64,000 nt of DNA from Magnolia sinica (Eukaryota > Streptophyta > Magnoliopsida > Magnoliales > Magnoliaceae): assembly GCF_029962835.1 (NCBI RefSeq), contig NC_080589.1, forward strand, positions 23,178,586 through 23,242,585, read 5' to 3'. Every line of letters starts with the position of its first letter. Position 1 is the first letter of the stretch. This document shows, piece after piece, positions 1 through 12,101 of this stretch. The position numbers were made by a program, and so were the translations under genes. The notes beneath the pieces were generated by a model that did not search any database, was not told the DNA's origin, and saw only the letters and a list, made by a program, of their open reading frames with translations.

Positions 1-1
1 C

Positions 2-94
2 ATGAGCGTGAATCTGGTGGACATACTTACTAATGTGGTTCCTGTGGAGAAGTTCAGATTCTGTGCAACTTCTCTGAGTCTGGAAAAAAGTTGA
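2..94 (+). pseudogene. Ty1/copia polyprotein C-terminus (end of RNase H), partial
   Basis: The first bases read in one frame to a TGA at 92-94 as a short tail with the segment LVDILTNVVPVEKF. This matches the usual copia RNase H end, where an N-x-x-D-[ML]-[LF]-T-K segment precedes a K-F motif and a short tail. The usual lysine after the threonine is asparagine here. The frame is open at the window start, so the rest of the polyprotein lies to the left. About 110 bases downstream a purine-rich stretch leads into the 3' LTR, which fits the normal order. The family is well supported; whether the element is intact cannot be judged. Confidence 0.65.
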
Positions 95-204
95 TAAACA
101 TGGAGTGTGTTCGAAAAGCAATTACGATGGTGAAGCTATGATGGAGGTAATTAGAGATGGAACTTGGAGCAATGTTTCATGATGATTGAAGCTATGATGG
201 AAAT

Positions 205-767
205 TGTTGTCAAATGTCTTTGATCTATATATGGAACAGGGGTTTGATCGATCAACTACCCCAATCAATCAATCGAGTGAACTCTGTATTATACAGATTG
301 GTCTTTGAATAGTCTCGATCGATCAAACTGTCAGGTCGATCGATCAAAATAATTCAGAATACTTGAAAACTCTTTGCACGAGCATGTGGGGCTCAATTGA
401 TGTTGATCAATTGATGCTTAGATCGACGATAAATGCAAATTTTGTAATTGCACGAGTTGTTTCTTATTTCGATTGTAACACTATATATCTGGTGTAATTG
501 GTATAGGGTATTCCAAGGGCATCGTTAAGGAGTTCTAAAGAGAGCTAGGGTTTTGGAAAGAGTTTTTAAGGGTTCTCATCTGTGTAAGTGCATCCATCTC
601 TTATAATTCGTTTATCATAGTGGATTTACTTGTCATTTTGTGCCATAGTTTTTTCTGCAAGGGTTTTTCACATAAAAATCATTTCTTCTCTGTGGTGCTC
701 ATTTACGTTCATCTCCTTCTTATTTGATTCGAATTTGAGGTTTGCTTTTATGATTCCCTAATAGGCA
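205..767 (+). mobile_element. Ty1/copia 3' LTR of the element cut by the window edge
   Basis: The LTR probably starts at TGTTGTCAAATG just after a purine-rich stretch (TATGATGGAAAT), which would serve as polypurine tract. It ends near TAGGCA at about 767. The 3' part, around 590-700, has a phrase (GTGCCATAGTTTTTTC, then TTTTTCACATAAAA) that recurs near 39695-39750 in a second copia LTR, so the two are related. No primer-binding site follows, as expected for a 3' LTR. The 3' boundary is approximate because the second LTR copy of this element is outside the window. Confidence 0.6.
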
Positions 768-2894
768 GGAGGTCTCCAACACATGCGAGGTCTCCTTTTT
801 CAAATAGGTAAGCATGTGGGGGTTGTGAAAAATCTTTTGTACCTCTCATTGAGCCCAAAATTACATTTTTACTAGACGATCCAACCATCCAGATCGCGCC
901 ATGTGGCAATCTGAAATCTCAGCCATCCAACCTTATTCCAACCTTGAACTTGTTTGGAATTACAAGAAACTTTGGATTGGGACTATAAATAGCCCCATCC
1001 CCTTCTCATTCTCATTATCCACCACATACCAAAACCCTCCCCAAGCTCCTTAAGTCTCTTCCCTTAGCCATCTCCATCCCTCCACCAAGGAGAAAGGAGG
1101 GTTGCAGGAAAGAGTCTAATGCAGGCCAACATAGTCAAGCCAAATCCCTAACCTCCTGAGCAATCAAGACCCTGATCCTCGCCTACCCATTACAATCCTT
1201 ACAACACTATCATTATCAAACCATTCAATTTCTAATCAGCTTCGTCTAATCCTAGCCACTTCTGAGGTGGTTCGTGTCAAGCTAAACAGGTAGTAAATTG
1301 GACTCATGCCAAAAAATGTAGCCCATTTAAGTAAATGGGTTGAGTTTGGGTTGAACCTTATTTGTCCTGACACAGCCATATGGGTTACAATGGGGATGGG
1401 CTAGATGACTGGACCTAATCCACCCCAAAATTCAAGACAAACTAATGAAGTGTAAACAAATAGATATAATGCATGTTTGTAGTATATGTATACAGATTCA
1501 CGATCCCAATGGTTTAAAAAGCCTAGCTTGAAGCATTCCATCAATCAATCCTAGAGCTTTTGGTGCATTGGTTAGCTTCTTAACAATTGCTATCAAAGCC
1601 AACTCCATGTCTTGTGTTCGAGTTATGGAAGGGGCGACCTATAAAAAAGATAACTTGGACCAAAGTGAAAGCCGTCATGACGTGGAAAAAGCTCCCTGAG
1701 CAATTGGAGTGCATCCGTCAAGTGAAAAGGGATACTTGGATAATCAGAGTGCAACCACTATGCCATGGATAGAGCTACCTAGTTAATAGGCCAGAGTGAG
1801 TGCCACTACAGAGTGGACCACATATTCTTAAACATTAGTTGATTTGGGCTTGGGCCCATTAGTCAATCATAACCTGGTTACAATTAAATGGTTTGATGTC
1901 ATGTCATCCCCGGGCTTGAAGAATTTTAAGTGGTTTGGGTTGGGCCACAGGTAATGAGTTACAGTTAAGATTGGTCTAGAATTTGTAAGCCATTTGGAAA
2001 GGGCTTGGGCTTGGGCTGACCGTGTACCTATCCAGATCTGACCCGTTGCAACCAAATGGGTTAGGCTTAGGCTTAAGTACATAGCTCAACGATTAGGCTT
2101 TTCATGTGTCACCCAGGCCCAAATAAGCCGATCAAAAACCATGCCTAGGAGCACATCTTGGATGAGTTAAGTCGGGTTGAAGGTCAACCCAAGGTCAATC
2201 CACCTCAAAAAGTGCCATCACCACCACCCTCCACCCAACCCAAGCACAACTAAAGGTACAAAATGCTCAACCCTAATACTATAGCATGTAAAATTTAATA
2301 TTTGACTAGAAAATAATATCATTTAAGTAATACCTTCAAAACTAGAAAATGAAGTATACAATCCCAATTTATAAATAAATAAAAATAAATAAATAGATAG
2401 AAAAAAATAAAGTAAAAAAAATTATGCTCTTTCATTTCCTATCCTAAGCTGAAAAAAAAAGGTAGGGTTACGTGAAGTTAGTAAACGACACTAAAATTAG
2501 ATTACAACTGTCCCAGGAATCCTAACAATCTATTGATAGTAGATTTTAAAAAATGTTTAAAGAGGCTATTTTCCACTTGGATCTGTTCCACAACTTAGTG
2601 GTAGATCGGATCTGTTTCAACATTGAGATTATGAGATCGAGTGCCCATGTAGTGTGGGTGTGTGTGCATGGGTTGTTGATGTGTGCATTAAAAAAATGTT
2701 GTTTTTCACTTAACATGTGAGCTCCAAGTCAGTTCTAATCATGACCTCTATTTTTCATACACAAATGTTTCCTGTCATCAATCCCATATAGCATAGAGCC
2801 AATAACATGAATGGTTCCAAATGTTAAACCTATTTTTCATCCAAGCTGTGAATTTATATTTTATCACATGCATACTATTCATAAGTCATATGTA
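768..2894. other. Intergenic stretch, no recognised gene
   Basis: I see no gene here. Around 984-991 there is a good TATA box (TATAAATA) preceded by a 120-base stretch with several CCAACC/CCAATC-like words and followed by a pyrimidine-rich leader. It looks like a promoter or the U3/R part of a degraded LTR, but no reading frame follows. Between 1330 and 2230 the words GGGTTGGG, GGGCTTGGGC and their variants recur in degenerate form, as in old plant repeats. From 2270 to 2890 the sequence is AT-rich with short A tracts. Confidence 0.4.
984..991 (+). promoter_or_regulatory. TATA box, owner unknown
   Basis: TATAAATA sits 30-40 bases before a C/T-rich leader (about 1000-1080), the spacing expected for a plant core promoter. 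No convincing reading frame follows within 1 kb. It is therefore either a relic LTR promoter or a promoter that lost its gene. Confidence 0.3.
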
Positions 2895-2899
2895 TATTT

Positions 2900-3720
2900 T
2901 ATTGAAAATTTGATTTTAAAATTAAAATATGTTGAAAATTTTATTTTCTAGCCAAAAACGATGTTGAAAATTTTTAAATGAAAAATTGTGGTTTCTTTAG
3001 TCCCACACCGGAAAGAATGAAAGAAAATTTATGGTTTATAAGTGGTTGTATGAGTAGTATTCTAACTTGGAGAATTGGAGGTTGAGATGATCAGTTTGCC
3101 TGTTCCAGTGCATAGCACTGGGACACATGCACGCAAGCGCACTCGAGCATGGGCATGGGCATGGGCAGTGTGGCTATAGTGGTGCTAGATGGCGCACTTT
3201 GTACTTCACACATGCACATCATGTTGCACTAGCCTTGATGATTTAACAATCAAATCGTTTGATCCAACAATCTGAAATGACCTGAATTAAGTGTCAATGT
3301 TCAGAAACATTTTACAAACATTCTGAACCATTGATGACACCTAGCAACAGTCCACTCCTCTGGTGCCTATATAAATTAGACCATTCTGTTCCAAAATCAT
3401 CAACTCCAACAGATCTCATCAGAATTCATCTGATCTCTCCAAAACATTCTCCTTCTAAGAATATTGCTAGTCAACCACTAATCCAGTGTAACAAACAATC
3501 AGCTGTGTTCAAAGAGTTCCTAAGTAGATCCCTTTGTGATTGTTGCATGCAGGATCTAAAAAGAAGGCTTGTCTTATCCTAGAAGCAATTCGCTTGTAAC
3601 CCATCAACAATCGATAAGAGGGTGAATCAAGCTTTAAGGACAACATATTTATACGTTATTCAACCTAAAGCCAAAACTAAATAATTTTATTTTTTAGTTT
3701 TTTCAATATATTTTCTAACA
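2900..3720 (+). repeat. Copia 5' LTR
   Basis: It aligns with 13269-14133 along its length. Shared landmarks are TTTTGAAAATTTTATTTTCT-like words near the start, GTCCCACA(C/T)CGGAAA near 3000, an ATAAATTAGACCATTCTGTT-like TATA region near 3370, and an end in CAATATATTTTCTAACA. The start should be TG but reads TA here, a single change from the 3' LTR, which keeps TG. Confidence 0.88.
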
Positions 3721-3736
3721 ATCTTAAAGCTTGATT

Positions 3737-4640
3737 ATGAATACCGAAAGTGTTACATCAGTCAAACTGATAAACCAAGATCTGATCATATTAGACCGAT
3801 TCGACGATACAAATTTCACCAGGTGGCAAGACAAGTAGAAATTTTTTCCCATTGTTTTGAAGATATTTTACATCCTGAATTCGAATCTTCAGCCTCTGCC
3901 AGAAGCAACGGACAATGACATTCTAGATAAGATCACCGCCATAATTAAATGACAAGAAGATGAACTACTGTGTCATGGTCATATTCTCAACGGGCTTTCT
4001 GATCGATTGTATGATCTATACACAGGAACTATCTCAGCAAAAGAAATTTGGAGTGCACTAGAATACAAGTACAAGGCTAAAGAAGAAGGATCATGAAAAT
4101 TTCTAATTATTAGATACTTCGATTTCAAGATGGTAGACATTAAGCCTCTACTGGCCTAACTTCATGAATTACAATTGATTATAAATAAAATAAAGGCTCT
4201 GAAAATTGACTTACCGAAATCTTTTTAAGTCGGAGCTACTATAACCAAATTGCCTCTGAGCTGAAAAGACTACATGAAGAAGTTATTACATAAATATGAA
4301 AAGTTCACCATGAAACAAATCCAAAAGCATCTTCGTATTAAGGAAGAATCTCGTAACTAAGATAAGAGGGATGATGCCAATGGTGCATCCTCATCCAAGG
4401 TGAATGTAGTAGAAAAACTATCCCAGAATAGTAACTCTGATAAAAATGATTCCATAAAACCCAACAAAGATCAATGAAAATTCAAGAAAGCTCAAAATAA
4501 GAAAAATAGTAAACTCAATGGTCCTCGCTATGTCTGTGGCAAGATCTGGCATATCAGTTGAGTTATAGGGACCATAAAAAGCCTAAGAAAGAGACTAATT
4601 TAGTAGATGATGATATCGTAAAAATGATCACGGATGTGAG
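3737..4640 (+). pseudogene. Copia gag (capsid/nucleocapsid), degraded
   Basis: Gag packages the element RNA into virus-like particles in the cytoplasm. The likely start is the ATG at 3737, 17 bases after the LTR. The early frame contains a tryptophan-centred segment (FTRWQDK) typical of copia gag N-termini, then LSDRLYDLYTGTISAKEIW, a usual mid-gag helix region, and a lysine/asparagine-rich end. The zinc knuckle near 4530-4560 keeps CGK and the histidine, but the first cysteine is tyrosine (YVCGK) and a stop follows the histidine region. At least eight in-frame stops interrupt the gene (for example after WQDK and near 4100). No clear tRNA-Met primer site is visible between the LTR and gag. 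Confidence 0.75.
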
Positions 4641-4659
4641 CATAGTTTAAGAGAAAGCC

Positions 4660-5277
4660 CTCGGTTGGTGGTATGATACATGTGCCATAATCTATGTATG
4701 GAACAATAGATTTGCCTTTAAAACCTAAGAAGATGTGACAAACGGTCAAAACGTTCAAATTGGAAATAAAGGTTGTTTGACTGCTGTTGGCAAATGAACC
4801 ATCAAATTACTGTTTACCTCTAGAAAGAAGGTAATCCTGACCAACGTATTACATGTCCCAGACATAAGGAGGAACTTATTCTCAAAGGATCTTTTGAGTA
4901 AACTCGGAATAAGGGTTGTGTTTGAATCTGGAAAATTGATTTTGTCTAAGAATGAGAACTTTGTGGGAAAAGGTTATACTTGTAATGGGATGATTAAGTT
5001 TTCTTTTAATGAAAGAAATTTTTTTGCTTATATGGTTGAGTATGTAACATTGTATCATGGTAGGTTAGCATATATTCGTTATAGTACCATAAAACTCATG
5101 ATTAAGGATGGCTTAATCTCATACAATGATAGTGAGAATGATAAATGTGAAGTATGCATATAGTTTAATTTAACTAAGAAATCATTCCCTAGTATTGAGA
5201 GATCGTCTCAGATATTAGACCTAGTGCATACTAACATATGTGAGTTAAATGACGTTCTTACCCAAGGTGGTAAGAGG
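4660..5277 (+). pseudogene. Copia protease, GAG-pre-integrase and start of integrase, degraded
   Basis: The aspartic protease motif normally W-x-x-D-[ST]-G-A appears as WWYDTCA, so the glycine after the catalytic aspartate is lost. The flanking pattern ILTNVLHVPDIRRNLFS matches the conserved downstream protease segment. From about 4894 an 89-codon stretch covers the protease end and the GAG-pre-integrase domain, including LYHGRLAY where LWHRRLGH is usual, then the CEVC of the integrase zinc finger. The integrase core starts near 5215, where the first catalytic aspartate of the HTDIC motif reads N (HTNIC). The frame is cut at 5282 by the nested unit and resumes at 8417. The protein would process and insert element cDNA; it is inactive. 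Confidence 0.8.
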
Positions 5278-5282
5278 TAATT
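5278..5282. repeat. Target-site duplication TAATT, left copy
   Basis: TAATT at 5278-5282 is repeated at 8412-8416. Removing 5283-8416 restores a continuous copia integrase reading frame across the join, so the insertion footprint is unambiguous. Confidence 0.95.
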
Positions 5283-8200
5283 TGTAACGCCCTGAAATCG
5301 AGGGTCGAGCAAAGGCTCAACTCCCGAGATCCGATGCATCACTTATGCAATATAGATAATGATGTTTAAATGTTATCCATATTAGTGCATTAAACATGAG
5401 TGGGATTATACTAAATTAACATATCATACTCTAGGTGCAATTAAATTTAAGCAAGCGGAAGACTTAAAGTACTGGTATTATAATATGAAAGTATTTCACT
5501 GATCGGAGTATGAATCTGTTCCAGGCTGAATACTTACAAGTGTTGTTCCAAAATTTACAAAATATCAAAATGTAACTGTTCAACTAATCCATGTAATCCC
5601 TGTAATCCCGGCGATACAGTTCTAGGTCTACACAGACCCGCCTAAAAGCTACACGTAGGAGAACTCCTCCTCCTCGTCTAAGAAGTCTGGCTCTGCCGCG
5701 TAAGCCTCGCCATAACCTGCATCTAAATCAGGGTCCAGTTGGTGTTTTAAAATACCGTTCTAGAGTGGGAGTGAGTGATCAACTCAGTGGCACTATAAGG
5801 TAAAGGTTAACATGTTATCAATTCAATTAAGAAGTAATGATAAAGCAATACAACAACCATGTCCTAAGTACTCTTGTTAATGCAGGACTGGTATGCTTAA
5901 TGATGCATGCCCTCGCCTGCACTCCCTCAGCGACTTCAACTCACGATCGCGCATGACAAACTTCCTAAATGTGCGCTTTCTCGCCAAAGCACATGTAATG
6001 CGATGCATGGTCATGTTAGTCAAGTAATTTATTAGGCTTATTCATACAGCAGATTCGAGAAGCTAAGGTACCTCCCTTTGTATCATTTACCCAAACAAAT
6101 GATCCATCCAGGGTCGTCAATCCTAGTTAATCACATACGATAGGCAAGTTGTAGGGCATCACCCCTAATGAAAGCTGTGGAGAGGTAAGTTCAAGTGTTT
6201 ATAATCGAGGTCACTACGGGAAGGGTCGTCACCTTAGCGTAGGCCTACAACTCGAATACATTGTCTCATACCACCGTATTTAGCTCATGAGTTTGGATTG
6301 CTCACTGGTTACTACAGGGAGGCTCGTCACCCTAGCGTAAGCCGATAACTTGACCACGGTGTCCCATACCACTATGCTCAGCTCATGAGTCTTAGCAGAT
6401 CGTGGTACCATGGTTGAAACGGGCTTTACATTGGTAAGTGGTACCTTATATTCAAGCAGTAATGTCCACACATGGTAAACACATATTAAGCCAATCGGGT
6501 TATTTAAAAAGTTCGGTTGGTACGAGTGCACGCTGAGTTAATCAACATGGAGCGCATAAGCATTCCACGTGGCTTAACCACTGTCGACAATCACCGTACG
6601 GCTCGGATTCATCGAACGTATCCAATGTGGCGAAATTAGTTCGGCCACTCAATCGAGAACCGTTACTAATTGCCTGAACTACGTAGCAGTCCCAATCATA
6701 CTCAAATGCACTAAGTAGTCACATATGTTAATTATAAAAGTATTTAATAGATAATTCAAACATAATTCTCATTTGAGCATTTTATCATTCACATTGAATA
6801 GGTGGTTATACATATGCATTTCATCCATAAATCACGTAGTAATAATTTACATTACATGAAGGAAATCGTAGATATGGATAAGGTAGTTGAGAATCCTGAT
6901 CAACACCTTTATGAGAAGTGATTCAATAAACAATTTCTCATTTATACATCTTATCAAATACTTAGACTACACATTACTACATATACAAACTAATTTAGTT
7001 ATAGCATATATTAGGGCAAGTCCTTTCATAAAGGAGTTATCATACATACAACAAACATATATTCTAGACTATTAGTCATGGAAAGCATAAATTATAATTA
7101 CAATTTCGTTTAAATATTTCAACAAACACATGGAATGCATTATATATTCACATAGTTCACACATGTATAATTTATTGAATACATCGTAACTAAGATCATA
7201 TGGCAGCAATCAAGTCAGACATAAATCATTGCTGACATTGAAAGCCTTGAAAACCATAACCTAAACATTTATAGTCCGCACCTTTTGTCAGATTGCTCGT
7301 TTTGAACTCGGTTCGAATCCTACACTTTCATCTACAGAACAACCGCTACCTAAATCATGAAATAGATTAGTTATTTCGTCGGTTCCTCTATTGGGATTCC
7401 TAAAATAAGATTAGGGTTAGGATTTCTTACCTAAATTGAAATTGGAATGGTTCGTGTAGCTAGATGTAAAGACGATACAACGTGTGGAGTTGCAGGAAAG
7501 AATCACTGCAGCAAACTCCAAGGATCTCCCTTCACTTCCCACTCCTTTCTCTTCCTTTCTCTCTTCTCTCTCTTAAGGTTAGAGAAAATTCGTATGAGAT
7601 AGGAATGGGGTGATTTAAGGGCCTTATATAGGCTCAAAAGTGGTGTAAATGACCCTAAGGCCATGGTATACTTAGATTATAACCAAAGGGTGCCTGTTCC
7701 TGAAAAATGGGGCCCATCTGGAGGTCCATTTCTTACCTACATCGTGGACCAAGTTCCCTGACAATGGATCTATGCCAGGACTGTGTTTATGGAGCGATCG
7801 AGTTAGTGGATCGACTGTGGAGGACCTGTATCAGATCAAGGGTCATCGTTCCTCGATCAGGGCCACAAGTATACCGATAGGTGCAGGAAAATTTTCCTGA
7901 TCCATGGCTGTAGTTTGGTCAGAATCTGATGATCTGAAATCTTCAATTTCGCCCGCAAGTGAATGACCCAATTCACTTAAGTTTGGCTACGTTTTCTAAA
8001 GATATTCGTGTTTCTCACATACTTTGCTCCAAGTTTAAGTTGTGTATTTTTGGACACTAGTTGGGCTTGATTCCTGCGATGCTTGTCAAGCCCAATAAGG
8101 CGGTCATAACCCTATAGTTTTGCGGTCATCGGACTTTCAACGTGCGGTCCAGGTCCGATACGGAGTTTCGATGTGCTCCCGAGAGCAACTGGGTTTTGGG

Positions 8201-8411
8201 GTTTTCCCAAGTTTTTCAAGTAATGTTAAGCTAATGATTTTAATGGTTTTGGGTCTTGCAGTTTGTATAGATAGTGGTTCAAGCTAATCTACCGATTAAT
8301 TTAGTTTAATACTTAATTAATTTTTGTCTAATTTCCATAATATACGGTCATTGGGGATTTCTGCCTGAGGTGGTACTCGGGTTTTAGTACGGATTTTTCT
8401 GAGATGTTACA
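5283..8411 (-). mobile_element. 3.1-kb solo LTR-like unit, TGTAACGCCC family, copy 1
   Basis: The unit starts TGTAACGCCCTGAAA and ends in GAGATGTTACA, so it has TG...CA ends inside a short inverted terminal match and a 5-bp target duplication. That is the signature of a solo LTR. No internal duplication of the ends and no protein domain is seen. Read on the minus strand it has LTR-like order: a TATATAAGG box (plus-strand 7623-7631), a purine/pyrimidine-rich leader (7530-7575), a segment with CACTGAGTT then CACTCACTCC (5765-5790), and a short acidic reading frame (5649-5748). Copies at 40143 and 55522 share this order. I infer a Ty3 chromovirus-type (Tekay/Del-like) LTR; the class is a guess from layout, the LTR nature is well supported. 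Confidence 0.8.
7623..7632 (-). promoter_or_regulatory. TATA box of LTR copy 1, minus strand
   Basis: The minus strand reads CCTATATAAGG. The same box is at 57902-57911 in copy 3, and a TATAAAGG variant lies at 54265-54272 in copy 2. It supports minus-strand transcription in all copies. Confidence 0.5.
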
Positions 8412-8800
8412 TAATTCATAACGTTCATCTATGATTGTTTAAGATATATGTATATATACTTGCTAAAATCTAAAGATGAAGCATTTAATACATTCAAGGT
8501 TTATAAATCTGAACTAGAAAATCAATTAGTTTAAAAGATTAAAATCCTTCGTAATGATAGAGGAGGAGAATATTTTTTTGATGAATTTTCTATCTATTGT
8601 GAAAAACATGACATAGTACACCAGTGCATAGCACCCTACATACCACAATAAAATGGTGTGGCCGAGAGAAAAAATAGAACTTTAGTTGAAATGGTTAACT
8701 CAATGCTGATACAAATAAAGTTGTCATTAAGCCTATGGGGAGAAGCACTGTTAACTACATGCCACATTTTAAATATAATCCCTTTTAAGAAACCAAGACC
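8412..8800 (+). pseudogene. Copia integrase core, continued after insertion
   Basis: The integrase frame resumes at the right copy of the TAATT duplication with FITFIYDCLRY, the segment next to the first catalytic residue. It continues through a conserved RNDRGGEYF (second catalytic aspartate kept) and NGVAERKNRTL (catalytic glutamate kept). A stop replaces a residue in LV*KIKILRND, and another stands just before NGVAER. Together with the HTNIC change upstream, the D,D-35-E triad is broken at its first position. Integrase would insert element cDNA into chromosomes. Confidence 0.85.
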
Positions 8801-9640
8801 TCTTTATACGAAATATGGAAAGAAGGAAACCTAACATAAGATATCTTATAGTATGGGGGTGTCTCACATATTATGGAACTTCTGAGTACAAAAGAACTAA
8901 GGACCGAGAGCTATCAAGTGCATCTTTGTAAGATATGCATAAAATAGTAAGTCCTATAGACTTTTGGACATAGATTCCAATGTGATCATAGAATCTAGAT
9001 ATGTAGAGTTCTTTGAGGACTCTTTATTCATAGAGAAAGCAAATACTGAGATTCAATTTCCTAATAAAATTATAGAAGAAACTCAACAAGATGTTAAAAT
9101 TCCCAGTGAACCTTGTAGGAGTCAAAGAACAAGAGTAGAGAAGAGTCTTGATCCTGATCAATTAGACTCTCAACTTCTCTCTGTACATCTTATAGGGGAT
9201 GATAGAGAGAAGATTATTAGGAAAATACTTATGGTTTTAAATGTAGAAGATGAACCTACAACCTTTAGTGAAGTTATGTCTTTAAGAGACTCCTCTTTTT
9301 GGAAAGAGGTTATTAATGATGAAATAGATTTGATTATGTCAAACTAAACGTGGAAGGTGTAACTGAAACAAAGATGTTTCTTTCTTCCATTTTCAGAATG
9401 AAGGATATTGGACAAGTGCGTGATATATTAGGTATCAAAATTAAAACGCATAGTGGGGCTTATGCATTGTATCAGTCCCATTATATTGAGAAGATATTGA
9501 ACAAGCTTAAACACTTAAAAATTAAAGAGGCAAAAACCCCATTTGATCTAAGTATCAAATTAAAAGAAAATAATGGAAGAGCAGTTGCACAACTAGAATA
9601 TGCTAGTGCTATGCAATGTACAAGACCAGATATAATATAA
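8801..9640 (+). pseudogene. Copia linker and truncated reverse transcriptase
   Basis: From 8964 a 127-codon frame covers the acidic linker between integrase and RT, including RRSQR-like PCRSQRTR and then the RT entry segment FSEVMSLRDSSFWKEVINDE. The frame stops at 9345-9347 and the text jumps directly to a segment (from 9350, another frame) that normally lies downstream of the YVDD box: ETKMFLSSIFRMKDIGQ, then IKIKTHSGAYALYQSHYIEKIL. The RT core with the catalytic YVDD motif is therefore missing, by a deletion I estimate at 500-700 bp. The segment ends at the solo LTR inserted at 9641. Confidence 0.82.
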
Positions 9641-12101
9641 TATTGAGGGTCAAATATTGCATGTTAGACCCCATTTAGTGCCTGAATTTACGAACATGGT
9701 ACTGTTTAACGGCCCGATTTAATCGTGTTTGTGATGTAGGCTGTATTTACGAGCTTGGATTGAAATAAGATGCTAAAAGCACAAATTTAATACTCCAAAT
9801 TAACCAAGGGAAGGGATGGACCCCAGGGACCAAGATCGATGAATTTACATGCCTTAGATCCGAGAAAATCAAGAAACTGAAGCTCAAGTGCCCGAAATTG
9901 GTCCAGAATGTAAGATCATAGAGTTCCTACTATCCGTTCAGCTCGAAACTTCATATATAGCCTGAAGACCCTAAATAAACCGTACACATCAAATTTCAGC
10001 AGTTGGATACCTATGGAAGTGGTCTAATGGTCAGATCAGCCTATGAATTATTGATCTAAGGCCCACCTGATATTCGGATATGCTTCAAACTCGGGCTCGA
10101 CCCATTAAATGAGATGAGAAAAGGGATGGATGGATCAGATTTCTCACAGACATCAAGATGGACCCCACTTCACGTGGACCGTGTACTGTGCACCGGACCA
10201 ACTGAATGGGTCAAAGTCGGTTTGACCGACCTTATCTCTTAAAAATGGAATTTTCATTTTCAAACGTTCCAGCATCCGCACGACCGGACGCTGGGACATG
10301 TAGTGGGCCCTCACTGTTCATCACACGGACAATCAGGACTACTCATTAGGTCCAGGAGGTAGCCAAGACCCTCGCCAGGATCTCCTTATGGTCCCATACA
10401 TGCACTCAGGCAATCTCCACCATAAATCGCAGGATGGACGGCAGCGAGCAAAGTTTAGTGGACCACATCGAAATTAGACAAAAGCGGACCTTCCCGGAGA
10501 TTTTTTCGTGGGGATCCCAGTGGACGGAATGGATTTCTCCATAAACATCATAAAAATCAAGGTAGGGCCCACCGACCATCACAGCAAGATCCGCAAAGCT
10601 CTGTTTCGCAACAGAGCTTGCGGTTTTCCTTTGTGGGACACCACCGTACAACAAAGGTCTAATCCGGACCGTCCATCAGGAGCCCACGGGACCTATCACC
10701 GTAACCTAGTTGACACATTTTAGGAAACCGCGGAGATCAGTCTTCATTCGTCTAAATAGAAGACTGGCGGTGTAACAAAAAAGATGGGTGGGACACACCA
10801 AATTTGGTATAGAAATTGTCCAGTTTTACTAAAATTTCAAGGGCGATCCAATGAATGGATTGGATTTCTCAGAAATTCCCGATAATAGGCCCCACTTTGA
10901 GTACAGCGCAAGACACGCAGCTCTTTTATGCATGCCCGGAGAGTCCCGGACGATCTGGGGCATTCCGTGATCTTGGCTAGGATCGGACCAACGATCATAG
11001 CCGACAAATCATTCCCATGGGCCAACCGACCATCGCCAAGGAGCCTGAATGGCTCAGATCCCACAACAGGATCGGTTTTGTGATGAATTTGGGTGCGCCA
11101 GATGGAATCGTTACACAGGGAGTGCGTAAAACTTCCGCACCGTCTTCTGCTGTGCGTAAAACAACACCGACTGCATGCATCTTTCTAGCCTCCCATCCCA
11201 GCCGACTTCCATCAGATATAAAAGAAAGAGACGAGAGGGAGAAAAGGAATCCAATTTTGGGCTGGACGTGGAGCAGAGAGAAGACGAGAGTGATATTTAA
11301 TATTTTTATTTCTACTGTTTCTTTTTTTTTTTAAAAATTAATTCTTTCAAGATGTTTAGCCTAATCATGTCTATTCTAGGCTAAACCTCTTAGCTAGGGC
11401 TATGAGGTGAAGCTTGTAGCGTGATGGGAGACTTTTTGCTTGTGTCTTTTGTTTAGGCTGAACTGATGTTGATTTTGGTTTAATTAAGAGAATGTTTTTA
11501 GTTTTTAATGGTTTGTTGTGACTAAAATTAAAATGGGTCTACGATAGCTTTGGGCATGTTCCTTTCCTTTTTATGTTTATGATGTCAGGAAGCCCTGTTG
11601 TTTACCATCGCCTCTTGAGCATGGTCGGATGACGGCACCCTTCTTAACATTCATACATTGTTCATTGGTTGGTAATTAGTTTAATTCTATTGTTTACTTT
11701 GTCTCTTGGGCATGGTTGGTGATGGAATCCATTCTAATTCATATACCTTTCATCTCTTGAAAACTATATCAAAGGAAGTTCAGTTTGATTTTCATGGTTA
11801 CATCCTTCAACTGGATGAAGATGAGACTCTAAGTCTAGTTGAGTTCTTGAACCAGGCATAAGATTTTCCTGATCTCTACAAGTGGATCCTCTGAATCTCT
11901 AGTTTCCTTCCTCTGATCTTTCTAAATTTTAGATAACTATTTCACCATTACTCCTTAAATTTATTTGATTTACATTTCGTTTTAGTCTAGTTTTAGTTCT
12001 ATTTAGTTTTAAATAACGAACATGTATAAATCCCTTGGGATTCGACCTCGGTCTCACCGAGTTTATTACTACATCACAACCCTATACTTGAGGAGTGAAC
12101 A
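9641..12101 (+). mobile_element. Solo LTR of the Athila-like family, inserted in copia
   Basis: Start (TATTGAGGGTCAAATATTGC) and end (TTGAGGAGTGAACA) match the start and end of the LTRs at 41473-43612 and 51290-53411. The strongest similarity is in the last 760 bases (R/U5 side). The initial TG is TA here. Flanks are TATAA (9636-9640) and TATAC (12102-12106), a 5-bp duplication with one later change; the copia RNase H frame continues right after it. At 2461 bp it is about 320 bp longer than the full-length copies, mostly in the U3 half. A TATA-like TATAAAA lies at 11217-11223. No internal element sequence is left, as expected after recombination between two LTRs. Confidence 0.88.

Noticed and set aside
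5283..8411. A DNA transposon, because both ends begin GTAACG
   Set aside because: The 5-bp duplication, TG...CA ends and LTR-like promoter layout fit a solo LTR better; the inverted match is only about 14 bases.
10406..11334. Several frames of 61-105 codons as a host gene
   Set aside because: They lie in the solo LTR at 9641-12101 and have no motif; the homologous LTRs at 41473 and 51290 show similar unrelated frames.
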